Shown here: positions 7,739-14,516 of the stretch, piece after piece
Layout: each line of letters opens with the position of its first letter
Position numbering within the stretch: position 1 is the stretch's first letter
Origin: DATDPY01 sp964395765
Lineage (GTDB): Bacteria; Bacteroidota; Bacteroidia; Cytophagales; Cyclobacteriaceae
DNA: 14,603 nt
Reading direction: 5' to 3'
Assembly (NCBI GenBank): GCA_964395765.1
Contig: CAYNCU010000104.1
Location: forward strand, 1 to 14,603
Position numbers and translations under genes: made by a program
The notes under the pieces: generated by a model
Told to the model about the DNA's origin: nothing
The model's database searches: none
The model's input: the letters and a program-made list of their open reading frames with translations, nothing else

Positions 7739-8365
7739 TTACTTTATTTTCTGCATGGCTTTGATCCACAACGGGATCAGTCTTTTACGCTCTTCGATCA
7801 TTTTGTTGAATTGTTTATCATTGACATCATTGATCGATTCAAGCACATGCCGGAGGAAAAACGGGGCTATGATCATGCCGATAAGGTTAGAGGCCATATG
7901 GAAAGTTTCTTCCGGCGACATTCCCTCCTCCTTCAGCATCTTTTTTAATTTTTTCCTGATCACCGCCCTTTCGGGCAGTAATTCATCGATTTTCTTGTTC
8001 GTATCCCCGGAAAATTTCCTTAATTCATTGATGAGGAAAAAAGGAGGATCCGGGTTCTGACTCATCCAATCAATATAACCGACTACAAGGTTTCCGATGA
8101 TATCCCCGAAAGAAGCATTTTCGTCGTCAAGCATTAAGTTGATTTTATGCACGAAATCCCGGAGGTTTTCCTGGCGGATCAGGTCAAAGAGTTTCTCCTT
8201 ACTCCTGAAATAATAATTCAACAGGGCCAGGTTGATACCCGCCTTGGTCGCAATGTCCCTGGTTTTCACCGCGTCATATCCTTTTTGCGTGAATAGCTTG
8301 CGGGCAGCCTCCTTGATCTTTTCTTCCGTGCTGTAATCGGGTTCTGTTTTATCAATAGCATTCAT
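7739..8365 (-). CDS. TetR/AcrR-family transcriptional regulator
   Basis: A 208-residue repressor-type regulator. The N-terminal DNA-binding domain (about 13-60) includes EEKIKEAARKLFTQKGYDA and the helix-turn-helix TRDIATKAGINLALLNYYFRSKEKLF (35-60), with the family signature NYYFRSKE. The remaining 145 residues are the helical ligand-binding and dimerisation domain, which is not conserved between members, so the inducer is unknown. It is the first gene of the exporter cluster and reads in the same direction. TetR proteins at the head of such clusters generally repress their own promoter and the pump genes until a substrate of the pump binds them. The half-site array at 8414-8455, 49 to 90 bp upstream of its ATG, is the natural candidate operator. 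Confidence 0.93.
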   Translation of the reverse strand: MNAIDKTEPDYSTEEKIKEAARKLFTQKGYDAVKTRDIATKAGINLALLNYYFRSKEKLFDLIRQENLRDFVHKINLMLDDENASFGDIIGNLVVGYIDWMSQNPDPPFFLINELRKFSGDTNKKIDELLPERAVIRKKLKKMLKEEGMSPEETFHMASNLIGMIIAPFFLRHVLESINDVNDKQFNKMIEERKRLIPLWIKAMQKIK

Positions 8366-8413
8366 CCTGAAAATGATTTGTTTCCCGGGGCGAATTTGGT
8401 CCCCGTTTCTGAA

Positions 8414-8455
8414 TTAAACAAATATTTTAATCATTTGTTTAAAATATTTGGTTAA
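8414..8455. promoter_or_regulatory. Candidate TetR operator: three half-sites in two overlapping inverted repeats
   Basis: The half-site TTAAACAAAT (8414-8423) is followed by its exact reverse complement ATTTGTTTAA (8433-8442, 9-bp spacer) and by ATTTGGTTAA (8446-8455, one mismatch). The left copy therefore can pair with either right copy. Counting the outer pair, the arms extend to 17 bp with 16 matches (8414-8430 with 8439-8455, 8-bp spacer). A partial further copy, GATTTGTTT, occurs at 8375-8383. The block lies 49 bp upstream of the tetR start, the usual position of an autoregulatory operator. Between it and the start codon there is also a small CGGGG/CCCCG hairpin (8386-8405). The symmetry is directly visible; binding by the adjacent TetR is inferred. 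Confidence 0.6.
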
Positions 8456-8654
8456 AAGAAAATAAAAGAATAAATGAGCCAAAAAGAGTGGGGAAAAGCC
8501 GGTCACGAATGCACAAATTAATATTTTTAAAGATTCACTGCCATTTAAAAAGAGGCGCGGCAAAGAAGAATTGGCAGATATCAGTGGTATATTATAATCA
8601 CACAAATAATGCCTCTCGCCTTTCAGGATAGTTACCCAACATTTCTACCATGCC

Positions 8655-8687
8655 CACTGTGTAACCCCGATTTCAATCGGGGCAGTG
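8655..8687. repeat. GC-rich palindrome in the tetR/oxidoreductase spacer (REP-like or terminator-like)
   Basis: CCCCGATT (8665-8672) and AATCGGGG (8675-8682) form an 8-bp perfect stem around a tiny loop. A second complementary pair, CACTG (8655-8659) and CAGTG (8683-8687), flanks it with a 5-base bulge on one side. No T-run follows on either strand, so it is not a standard intrinsic terminator, although it lies 77 bp beyond the oxidoreductase stop codon and could slow polymerase. Its GC content contrasts with the AT-rich surroundings, a feature of REP-type interspersed palindromes. The rest of the 398-bp spacer (8366-8763) holds the operator array, AT-rich sequence and no convincing gene. Confidence 0.5.
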
Positions 8688-8763
8688 TGAACTTTGTAGT
8701 TAAAATCCTTTTCGAAATAAAATGATAACTTTATTGATGAAGATCATAATTCAAATCTGAAAA

Positions 8764-9705
8764 TCAAACAATTACAACAATCTTCCCCACCGTATGCTGT
8801 GATTCTATCTGAAGGTGGGCAGCCGCCATTTTTTCGAACGAAAAAGTTTTGGAAACATGGGCTTTTAGTTGACCGGTTTCCAGTAAATGGGCCAGTTGTT
8901 TCATATCACTGCCGTCCGATTGTACCAGTATTCTCCGATATTCAATCCCCAGGGAAGCTGCCTTGGTGGCCCCGGTTTCATCCAGGCCGGGGGTTATGCT
9001 GATCAGCCATCCTCCGTTCGCGATTACCTTCAGGGAACGTTCGGCCGTCTCGCTGCCGACTGTGTCGAGAACAAAGTCCTGCCCCGATAACATTTCTTCA
9101 AACTTATGTTGGTGATAATCAATATGCTGATCGGCGCCAAGGTCCATAACCAGTTTTTTATTGGCTGCGGAGGAAGTTCCCGTGACAACGGCACCGAAGT
9201 ATTTTGCCAGCTGCACCGCATAGATCCCCACTCCGCCGGAGGCGGCGTGAATCAGGACATTGTCTCCTTTCTTCACTTTACCATGCACCGTCATCGCCTG
9301 CCAGACGGTAAGAGCAGCCAGCGTGGATGCGGCAGCTTCCTCATGGGAAATGTTGCCCGGTTTCAATGCCATCTGGGATGCCGGCGCGGCAACATATTCG
9401 GCATACGCTTTCCCATGGCCGGGAAAGTTAACCATGCCGAACACCTCATCGCCTTCCTTAAAATCTTTCACTTCCTTCCCGACTGTGCTCACCACGCCGG
9501 AAATATCCCAACCCAAAATAATAGGATTGAATTCCCTGACTCTTCGCGACATGCCCATACCTTTACGGGTTTTAATATCGATCGGGTTAATGCTTATCGC
9601 TTTCACTTTCACCAGAACTTCATCCTCCCTGACTCCCGGAACAGGAATTTCAGTCATTTGCAAACAGCTGGGATCTCCGAAGTCTTTTAATATAATCGCT
9701 TTCAT
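8764..9705 (-). CDS. NADP-dependent MDR oxidoreductase (quinone oxidoreductase-like, zinc-independent)
   Basis: A 313-residue medium-chain dehydrogenase/reductase. The N-terminal GroES-like domain (about 1-120) includes INPIDIKTRKG (39-49) and GWDISGVV (65-72), and the Rossmann nucleotide-binding domain carries AASGGVGIYAVQLAK (154-168), the AxxGGVG form typical of NADPH-using quinone oxidoreductases. The cysteine and histidine ligands of zinc alcohol dehydrogenases are absent, so a zinc-free reductase acting on quinones or activated carbonyls is likely. The length is normal. It is a single gene, divergent from the glycoside hydrolase gene with 85 bp between start codons, and lies upstream of the exporter on the same strand but beyond the tetR operator, so it is not part of that operon. 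Confidence 0.92.
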   Translation of the reverse strand: MKAIILKDFGDPSCLQMTEIPVPGVREDEVLVKVKAISINPIDIKTRKGMGMSRRVREFNPIILGWDISGVVSTVGKEVKDFKEGDEVFGMVNFPGHGKAYAEYVAAPASQMALKPGNISHEEAAASTLAALTVWQAMTVHGKVKKGDNVLIHAASGGVGIYAVQLAKYFGAVVTGTSSAANKKLVMDLGADQHIDYHQHKFEEMLSGQDFVLDTVGSETAERSLKVIANGGWLISITPGLDETGATKAASLGIEYRRILVQSDGSDMKQLAHLLETGQLKAHVSKTFSFEKMAAAHLQIESQHTVGKIVVIV

Positions 9706-9790
9706 GGTTTCAAATTATAGTACCAATTACCGGATCCTATCCTTTTCATGATTTTTTGTATATTGTAAGCATAAAAATTTTATTCATGAA

Positions 9791-11635
9791 ATGAAAATTA
9801 TTAAAACATTTTTATCCTTCTCCCTCATTCTCTCAGGTTTTGCCATAAACAGTTATTCTCAATCCGTAAAAATACTGACCGACCAGGTAGGTTATGAAAT
9901 CAACGGCCCGAAACATGCGGTCATCGAAGGTTATGATGGAAACCAGGTGTCGCTTTTCAAGGTAATCGATTACAATACCCGCCGCGTCGTTTACCAGGGC
10001 AAAGTCGAAAAGGCTGGCCCGGTGGATCAGTGGAAGAACTGGTATTTCTGGAGCATTGATTTCGACGACGTACAGAAGGAAGGCAAGTATATAATCGAGT
10101 GTTCAGTCGATGATACCGTGGTTACCTCCTTTCCCTTTCTCCTCCAGCATAACCTCCTTGAAAGGAATACACTTTCCAATGTGATCTATTATTTCAAGGG
10201 ACAGCGCTGTTCCGGGTTACTCGACAAGGCTGATCACCACCTCACCTTTACCGGGAATGACAAGGATACGGTTGATGTACACGGCGGGTGGTATGATGCC
10301 ACCGGTGATTACGGGAAACATCTTTCCCACCTTTCTTTTTCAAGTTATTTCAACCCCCAGCAAATACCTCTGACGGTGTACGGGCTTTTTGATGCCTATG
10401 ATAACCTGGTGCAGCGAACCGATTCCAATTACCTTCAGTATGAAAGACGGCTGCTGGATGAAGCGGTTTACGGGGCGGACTTTCTGGTCAGGGACAAAGC
10501 TCCTTCAGGTTCCTTTTATATTTCCGTTTCGGCACCCGGTCCGGGCAAGAAAGCGGAAGACCGGAGGCTCTCTCCTACCATGACCGGATTCGGCCTGAGA
10601 AAAAGCATCACGGCCGAAGGCAATGGGATGTCCTTTCATGATGAATCCAACTTTGACAGGGAAAGTTATGAAGTGAGCTTTCGTTCGGGCGGCGGAGTAG
10701 CCATAGCCGCCCTGGCCATGGCCGGTACCCATGGTGTTGCCGGCGATTTTTCACCGGAAACGTACCTGAAGACCGCGGAAGATGCTTTTTCATTCCTGGA
10801 AGAAAACAATCTGAAAATTATCAATGACGGGAAAGAAAATATCGTGGATGATTATTGTGCTTTGCTGGCCGCTACCGAATTATATAAGGCTTCGAAAAGA
10901 GCAATGTATAAAACGGCTGCCGATCACAGGGCTTCCAACCTGGTCAACCGGCTGGCGGAAGACGGAAATTACCGTAATTACTGGCGTGCCGATGATAAAG
11001 ACCGCCCGTTCTTCCATGCCGCCGATGCAGGACTCCCTGTCGTGGCTCTCATGCATTACCTGCCGATTGCCGATAATGCCATGAAATCGAAAGTCCTCGA
11101 CGCCGTAAAGAAAGAATTGCAATTCGAGATGAAGATTACCGGTGAGGTCACCAATCCTTTCGGTTATGCGCGGCAGTATGTTCAGAACAAGGAAGGCATA
11201 AGAAGATCCGCTTTCTTTTACCCGCATGATGCCGAAACGGCTCCCTGGTGGCAGGGTGAAAATGCCCGTCTCGCTTCCCTGGCTACTGCGGCAAGAATGG
11301 CAGCAGAATATTTTGTGGAAGATACGGAATTTCATAAACAGCTTGAAGATTATGCCTGGAACCAGTTGAACTGGATCCTGGGTTTGAATCCCTACGATGC
11401 CTGTATGCTTGACGGGAGCGGAAGAAACAATATCGAATATATGTTTTTCAACTATTATGAATACACGAATGCGCCGGGAGGAATATGCAATGGTATCACC
11501 GGCGGTTATAAAAACGATCATGACATTGATTTTAACCTGGGTTACCGGAACACGGGACAGGATATCGACTGGCGCTGGGGGGAACAGTGGCTGCCGCATG
11601 CGACGTGGTTCCTGATGGCGATAACGAATAAGTAA
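9791..11635 (+). CDS. Secreted glycoside hydrolase family 9 protein with N-terminal Ig-like domain
   Basis: A 614-residue exported enzyme. A signal peptide (1-24, ending SYSQ) leads into an N-terminal cellulase Ig-like domain (about 26-118, starting VKILTDQVGYEINGPK), followed by the (alpha/alpha)6-barrel of GH9 (about 125-612). The motif GGWYDATGDYGKH (165-177) corresponds to the GH9 active-site DAGD block, so D169 and D173 are the likely base and its partner; there is one extra residue (Thr) between them relative to the classical motif. The catalytic acid is probably E598 in WGEQWLPHA. GLNPYDACMLDGSGRN (531-546) matches the conserved LG-NP--S-V-G-G region. GH9 enzymes are inverting and mostly cleave beta-1,4-glucans, but some act on glucosamine or other glycans, so the substrate is open. 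No carbohydrate-binding module or SusCD pair is seen. Confidence 0.9.
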   Translation: MKIIKTFLSFSLILSGFAINSYSQSVKILTDQVGYEINGPKHAVIEGYDGNQVSLFKVIDYNTRRVVYQGKVEKAGPVDQWKNWYFWSIDFDDVQKEGKYIIECSVDDTVVTSFPFLLQHNLLERNTLSNVIYYFKGQRCSGLLDKADHHLTFTGNDKDTVDVHGGWYDATGDYGKHLSHLSFSSYFNPQQIPLTVYGLFDAYDNLVQRTDSNYLQYERRLLDEAVYGADFLVRDKAPSGSFYISVSAPGPGKKAEDRRLSPTMTGFGLRKSITAEGNGMSFHDESNFDRESYEVSFRSGGGVAIAALAMAGTHGVAGDFSPETYLKTAEDAFSFLEENNLKIINDGKENIVDDYCALLAATELYKASKRAMYKTAADHRASNLVNRLAEDGNYRNYWRADDKDRPFFHAADAGLPVVALMHYLPIADNAMKSKVLDAVKKELQFEMKITGEVTNPFGYARQYVQNKEGIRRSAFFYPHDAETAPWWQGENARLASLATAARMAAEYFVEDTEFHKQLEDYAWNQLNWILGLNPYDACMLDGSGRNNIEYMFFNYYEYTNAPGGICNGITGGYKNDHDIDFNLGYRNTGQDIDWRWGEQWLPHATWFLMAITNK

Positions 11636-11644
11636 TTCGAACAG

Positions 11645-11659
11645 GCCGAATTCTTCGGC
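11645..11659 (+). terminator. Possible hairpin terminator after the GH9 gene
   Basis: GCCGAA (11645-11650) and TTCGGC (11654-11659) form a perfect 6-bp stem with a 3-base loop, nine bases after the GH9 stop codon. A second short stem, CGCT/AGCG (11662-11673), follows directly. There is no T-run, so it would be an atypical terminator or a 3' end stabiliser. Confidence 0.35.
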
Positions 11660-11753
11660 ATCGCTGCGAAGCGCGGCATGATAAAACTCGTACTATTAAC
11701 AAAAGAAAAACTGAAGGTTAATTACGCCTATTGTAATCGACATAAAATTTATA

Positions 11754-11779
11754 CGCGAGACGGTGGTGCGATTCTCGCG
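11754..11779 (-). terminator. Possible terminator of the small membrane-protein gene
   Basis: CGCGAGA (11754-11760) and TCTCGCG (11773-11779) form a perfect 7-bp GC-rich stem with a 12-base loop. Read on the minus strand the stem is followed by TATAAATTTTAT, a moderately U-rich tail, and it lies 47 bp beyond the stop codon of the 55-residue gene at 11827-11994. A run of eight A on the plus strand (T on the minus) sits on the other side of the stem. The structure supports a transcript ending here. Confidence 0.4.
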
Positions 11780-11826
11780 GAAAAAAAAGATTGGTGATTC
11801 AAGTTCGGTTACTGTCGGATAATAAT

Positions 11827-11994
11827 TTATTGTTGTTTTTTCTTTATGAAAAGACGGTAATAAATTATCGGGAAAAAGATCAGCATCGAAATGATCAACA
11901 ATGCCGCATTGATTAACATTGCCCACGGTAGAAATATCATGGATAAGGTTATATCCGCCAGCACTAAAATCAATATGATATGCCTGAGTCTCAT
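11827..11994 (-). CDS. Small two-helix membrane protein, hypothetical
   Basis: A 55-codon frame starting at ATG 11994 and ending with TAA at 11827-11829. The protein begins with a basic head (MRLRH), has a first hydrophobic segment (about 6-22), a short turn around P23-W24, a second hydrophobic segment (about 25-46, LINAALLIISMLIFFPII) and a basic tail (RLFIKKKQQ). This is a regular topology for a small integral membrane protein with both ends in the cytoplasm, and codon composition looks normal for the region. It is not recognised as a named family. A GC-rich hairpin lies 47 bp downstream. It sits alone in the 627-bp gap between the GH9 and VOC genes. A chance hydrophobic frame remains possible because the region is AT-rich. 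Confidence 0.5.
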   Translation of the reverse strand: MRLRHIILILVLADITLSMIFLPWAMLINAALLIISMLIFFPIIYYRLFIKKKQQ

Positions 11995-12076
11995 TTTACT
12001 TTAGTTTTGATGGAGAAAAGATAGGGGTTTTTACCCGGACGGAATATGATATTTATCAGTTTAAAAAATCACAACA

Positions 12077-12108
12077 AAAAGCCTTATTAGAGCCGAAAGA
12101 GGGCTTTT
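12077..12108 (-). terminator. Possible terminator downstream of the VOC gene
   Basis: AAAAGCC (12077-12083) and GGCTTTT (12102-12108) can pair over 7 bp with an 18-base loop. On the minus strand the stem ends in TTTTT, as an intrinsic terminator would. It lies about 155 bp beyond the stop codon of the VOC-family gene. A smaller alternative stem (AGCC/GGCT, 12091-12105) competes with it. The long loop lowers confidence. Confidence 0.35.
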
Positions 12109-12128
12109 ATACAGCACTACAGGGAAGG

Positions 12129-12254
12129 GTCATCACATCGGTTCGGGATCTCCTTTCAATAAAGAAATTTCTTATCCTCTAAATCATTAAATATTCTCCC
12201 CGGCCTTGACCCGGCTTGCTCCTAAGGATTGCGCCCTTCTGAGAAAGGAATGAC
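12129..12254. repeat. Possible decayed interspersed element bounded by GTCAT and ATGAC
   Basis: The segment starts with GTCATCAC (12129) and ends with AGGAATGAC (to 12254), giving short inverted ends. Inside are GGGATCTCC, a perfect 12-bp palindrome AAGAAATTTCTT (12162-12173) and a GC-rich stretch without coding character. Many bacterial genomes carry interspersed repeats whose ends read GTCATTCC...GGAATGAC and which contain GGGATCTCC-like blocks; the resemblance is from memory. It sits in the gap between the small membrane-protein gene and the VOC gene. No transposase is present. A second copy elsewhere in the genome would be needed to establish it. Confidence 0.25.
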
Positions 12255-12262
12255 ATATCATT

Positions 12263-12655
12263 TTACGGGATCTTTTTTTCGATCAGCCACTTATGTCCGA
12301 AGGGATCCACCAGGGTTGCCTGCCGGTATCCGTATTCATAGTCTTTGACCGGGTTCACTATCTTACCCCCGGCAGCTTCGGCTTTTTTAGCCACTGCCCC
12401 GGGGTCGTTTACAAAAAGCCCGATGATGACCGTTGTACCTCCTGCCTCTTCGGGGCTGAGATCCTTTTTCGTTAAATTTTCTTCGTGAAGATGAAATAAT
12501 GCCCCTTCTATAGATAATTCGGAAACATGCACGCTCCCATCATCATTCGTAAACCGCCGAAGCTCAACGGCACCAAATGCTTTCCCATAATACTCCGCGG
12601 CAGCCCCAACATTTTTAAGCGACAACTGGGGGGCAAAAAAAAGCATGAAGCTCAT
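12263..12655 (-). CDS. VOC-family (glyoxalase/PhnB-like) protein
   Basis: A 130-residue protein with the paired beta-alpha-beta-beta-beta modules of the vicinal oxygen chelate fold. The first module holds LSLKNVGAAAEYYGKAFGAVELRRF (11-35) and SIEGALFHLHEE (48-59); the second holds TTVIIGLFVNDPGAVAKKAEAAGGKIV (74-100) and the closing YGYRQATLVDPFGHKWLIEK (108-127), a block shared by PhnB-type and YdfH-type members. Such proteins dimerise and may bind a divalent metal, but the family covers isomerases, dioxygenases and resistance proteins, and many members have no known reaction. The length is normal. It is a single gene, flanked downstream by a possible terminator and divergent from the sugar transporter with 176 bp between starts. 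ATG 12655 is used; ATG 12646 is possible. Confidence 0.88.
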   Translation of the reverse strand: MSFMLFFAPQLSLKNVGAAAEYYGKAFGAVELRRFTNDDGSVHVSELSIEGALFHLHEENLTKKDLSPEEAGGTTVIIGLFVNDPGAVAKKAEAAGGKIVNPVKDYEYGYRQATLVDPFGHKWLIEKKIP

Positions 12656-12764
12656 CCGGCTTTTTGAATGCCATAGTTCAGGATTTATTTTTTTAATGAA
12701 CAGGGCGTAAAAATAATAATTACTTTCTGCAATCCTGTTATGGTAAATGGAAAGATTTTACGCT

Positions 12765-12833
12765 GAATGTTTGATTCTAAAGATATGCCGGATAATTTTC
12801 GGCAATTTTATTATCGTGCAAACATTCAAACAT
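12765..12833. promoter_or_regulatory. CAAACAT-type sites in the sugar-porter leader
   Basis: GAATGTTTG (12765-12773) is an exact inverted copy of CAAACATTC (12819-12827), 45 bp apart. The heptamer CAAACAT occurs again directly after it at 12827-12833, eight bases on, and its last two bases are the first two of the transporter start codon (12832). Between the outer arms is a smaller hairpin, TGCCG/CGGCA (12786-12804). Together this gives three copies of one heptamer within 70 bp of the transporter start, an arrangement that suits a regulator or a structured 5' leader. No regulator gene lies next to it. Confidence 0.4.
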
Positions 12834-14175
12834 GAGTAAAAGATTTTTTGTAATCCTGATAAGCCTGGCTGCTGCTTTCGGAGGTTTGATGTTCGGTTTT
12901 GATATCGCTATTTTTTCCGGTATCATTCCTTTCATTCAGCCTTATTATCACCTTTCGGATGCCATGTTGGGCTGGACAGGCAGTAGTTTATACCTGGGAT
13001 GTATTTTCGGCACCTTCCTTTCCGGCAGGATGACGGATCGCTGGGGGAGAAAATATCCCTTGCTTGTGTCAGCTTTTATTTTTACCGTATCCTGCACCAT
13101 GATGGGATGGTCCGGCAGTTACCATTCACTCATCGCCTGGAGGATCTTTGCAGGAATGGGAGTGGGTGTGGCTTCAATGCTTTCCCCTCTCTATATCGCC
13201 GAGGTCAGCCCGGCGGCTGTTCGCGGCAGGATGGTCTCCCTGAACCAGCTTGCCATCGTGATCGGGATCCTGATTGCCTACTTCTCCAACTTTCTCCTGG
13301 CCGGCCAGGTCAATAACTGGCGATGGATGTTTACCACCGGGTCAGTCCCTTCACTGATATTTTTCATCAGCATGTTATTTGTCCCGGAGAGCCCGCGGTG
13401 GCTGATCATGAAAGGTTATGAAAAAAAAGGGAGAGCGGTCCTGATCCGGATATCGGATGAACTTACCGCAGAAAAAGAAATTATTCAGATCCGGGATACG
13501 CTTGCCGGAGCCTCACGGGGTACCTTAAGGGACCTTCTCAAAAAGGGAACTTTCTTTATCGTAATCCTCGGCATCATCATTGCCGTATTCCAGCAGATTT
13601 CCGGGGCGAATGCGGTTTTCTTTTACGCCCCCATTATTTTTGAAAAAGCCGGCATGTCCATAAAGAACCAATTGTTCCAGCAATTGCTGATCGGGCTGAC
13701 CAACCTGACCTTCACCCTGGTGGCCATGCGGCTGGTGGACCGTCTCGGCAGGAAAAAACTTATGCTCGGCGGTTCCCTGGCGATGGCGGTATGGCTGGTG
13801 GTCATAGGAATGCTTTACCACTTCAGTCTATTTAACGGATACTGGCTTACGATCATAGTTCTCTTTTTTATTGCCACTTATGCCACTACCCTGGCACCTG
13901 TCACCTGGGTGCTGATCGCTGAAATTTTTCCGATCAGGGTCCGCGGCACGGCCATGTCTGTGGCGACGGGCATGCTATGGGTTGCCTGTTTCGCCCTGAC
14001 CTTTGTTTTCCCCGTACTTTTCGGAAGCAATCATGGAAAGGGCTTAATAAGCCCGACGGGAAACTTCCTTTTATTTGCCGGAATTAACCTGCTTTACTTT
14101 TTTATCCTGTTGAAAACAATTCCTGAAACCAAGGGAAAGACACTCGAAGAAATAGAAAAAGAAATAACCGGTTAA
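12832..14175 (+). CDS. MFS sugar porter (XylE/GLUT-like sugar:H+ symporter)
   Basis: A 447-residue inner-membrane transporter with 12 predicted helices. Nearly every sugar-porter landmark is present: GRMTDRWGRK between helices 2 and 3 (65-74), RIFAGMGVGVAS (104-115), EVSPAAVRGR (124-133), VPESPRWL (184-191) before the central loop, QQISGANAVFFYAP (254-267) for sugar binding in helix 7, VDRLGRKKL (302-310), APVTWVLIAEIFPIRVRG (355-372) and PETKGKTLEEIE (431-442) at the C-terminus. The family moves monosaccharides, usually with protons; Q254, Q255 and N260 are in the positions that contact glucose or xylose in XylE. The exact sugar cannot be decided. It is a single plus-strand gene about 1.2 kb downstream of the GH9 gene, separated by minus-strand genes, so any link to glucan use is indirect. 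Confidence 0.95.
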   Translation: MSKRFFVILISLAAAFGGLMFGFDIAIFSGIIPFIQPYYHLSDAMLGWTGSSLYLGCIFGTFLSGRMTDRWGRKYPLLVSAFIFTVSCTMMGWSGSYHSLIAWRIFAGMGVGVASMLSPLYIAEVSPAAVRGRMVSLNQLAIVIGILIAYFSNFLLAGQVNNWRWMFTTGSVPSLIFFISMLFVPESPRWLIMKGYEKKGRAVLIRISDELTAEKEIIQIRDTLAGASRGTLRDLLKKGTFFIVILGIIIAVFQQISGANAVFFYAPIIFEKAGMSIKNQLFQQLLIGLTNLTFTLVAMRLVDRLGRKKLMLGGSLAMAVWLVVIGMLYHFSLFNGYWLTIIVLFFIATYATTLAPVTWVLIAEIFPIRVRGTAMSVATGMLWVACFALTFVFPVLFGSNHGKGLISPTGNFLLFAGINLLYFFILLKTIPETKGKTLEEIEKEITG

Positions 14176-14315
14176 TCTTTAAAACAACCTGTTCCATGTG
14201 TAGATAGTCCTGATCAGTTTTGACTGAAATTGTAAAGGGATGTAAATGAAAATAACAACAGGATTATAAATAAATAAAAGGGAAACCATAAAATACTGAC
14301 ACTCCCGGCAGGGTT

Positions 14316-14516
14316 ATGATAATTCAGGATAAAAAACATAAAAGAATATTCGAACCAATTTACTCAACAAAAAATGATCGAGGGACAGGACTGGGGCTGG
14401 CTGTTGTCCGGCGCATTGTTGAGGCCCACGGAGCCCAAATCTCTGTCAGCAGCCAGTTAAATGTCAGGACAACATTTTCTCTTCTCTGGCCAGCAGAACA
14501 ATCTAATCAATCATAG
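14316..14516 (+). pseudogene. Histidine kinase C-terminal remnant (HATPase domain fragment)
   Basis: A 66-residue frame that matches only the last third of a sensor kinase ATP-binding domain: RIFEPIYSTK (10-19, F-box region), RGTGLGLAVVRRIVEAHGA (22-40, G2 box and following helix) and RTTFSLLWP (51-59, final strand). The phospho-accepting histidine domain, the N box and the G1 box (DxGxG) are missing; only IIQD before the F-box recalls the strand leading into G1. The same frame is closed by a stop codon at 14289-14291, and nothing recognisable as the rest of the kinase lies in the 140 bp after the sugar porter. It cannot be an active kinase and is best read as a relic of a deleted gene, close to NtrB/PAS-type kinases in wording. 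The start codon is arbitrary. Confidence 0.75.

Noticed and set aside
7518..7769. An 83-codon minus-strand frame between tetR and the tolC-like gene
   Set aside because: It overlaps the end of tetR in another frame, and its translation has no domain, signal or membrane segment.
1152..8365. The seven-gene exporter cluster as a possible new system
   Set aside because: The gene order TetR, TolC, HlyD, two ATPases, two permeases is a known tripartite ABC efflux architecture. Only details of motifs and spacers are unusual.
8414..8605. A 63-codon minus-strand frame with a hydrophobic stretch upstream of tetR
   Set aside because: It runs through the operator-like repeats, and its hydrophobicity follows from AT-rich DNA. 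It could be reconsidered if conserved.
10880..11599. A 239-codon minus-strand frame opposite the GH9 gene
   Set aside because: Antisense shadow of the GH9 catalytic domain; the GH9 motifs are unambiguous on the plus strand.
11696..11926. A 76-codon minus-strand frame overlapping the small membrane-protein gene
   Set aside because: The overlapping 55-codon frame has a regular two-helix topology, while this one is mixed in composition and runs through the GC-rich hairpin.
11988..12182. A 64-codon open stretch on the plus strand without stop codons
   Set aside because: It has no ATG, GTG or TTG start in a sensible place, crosses the possible terminator and repeat element, and matches no family I recognise.
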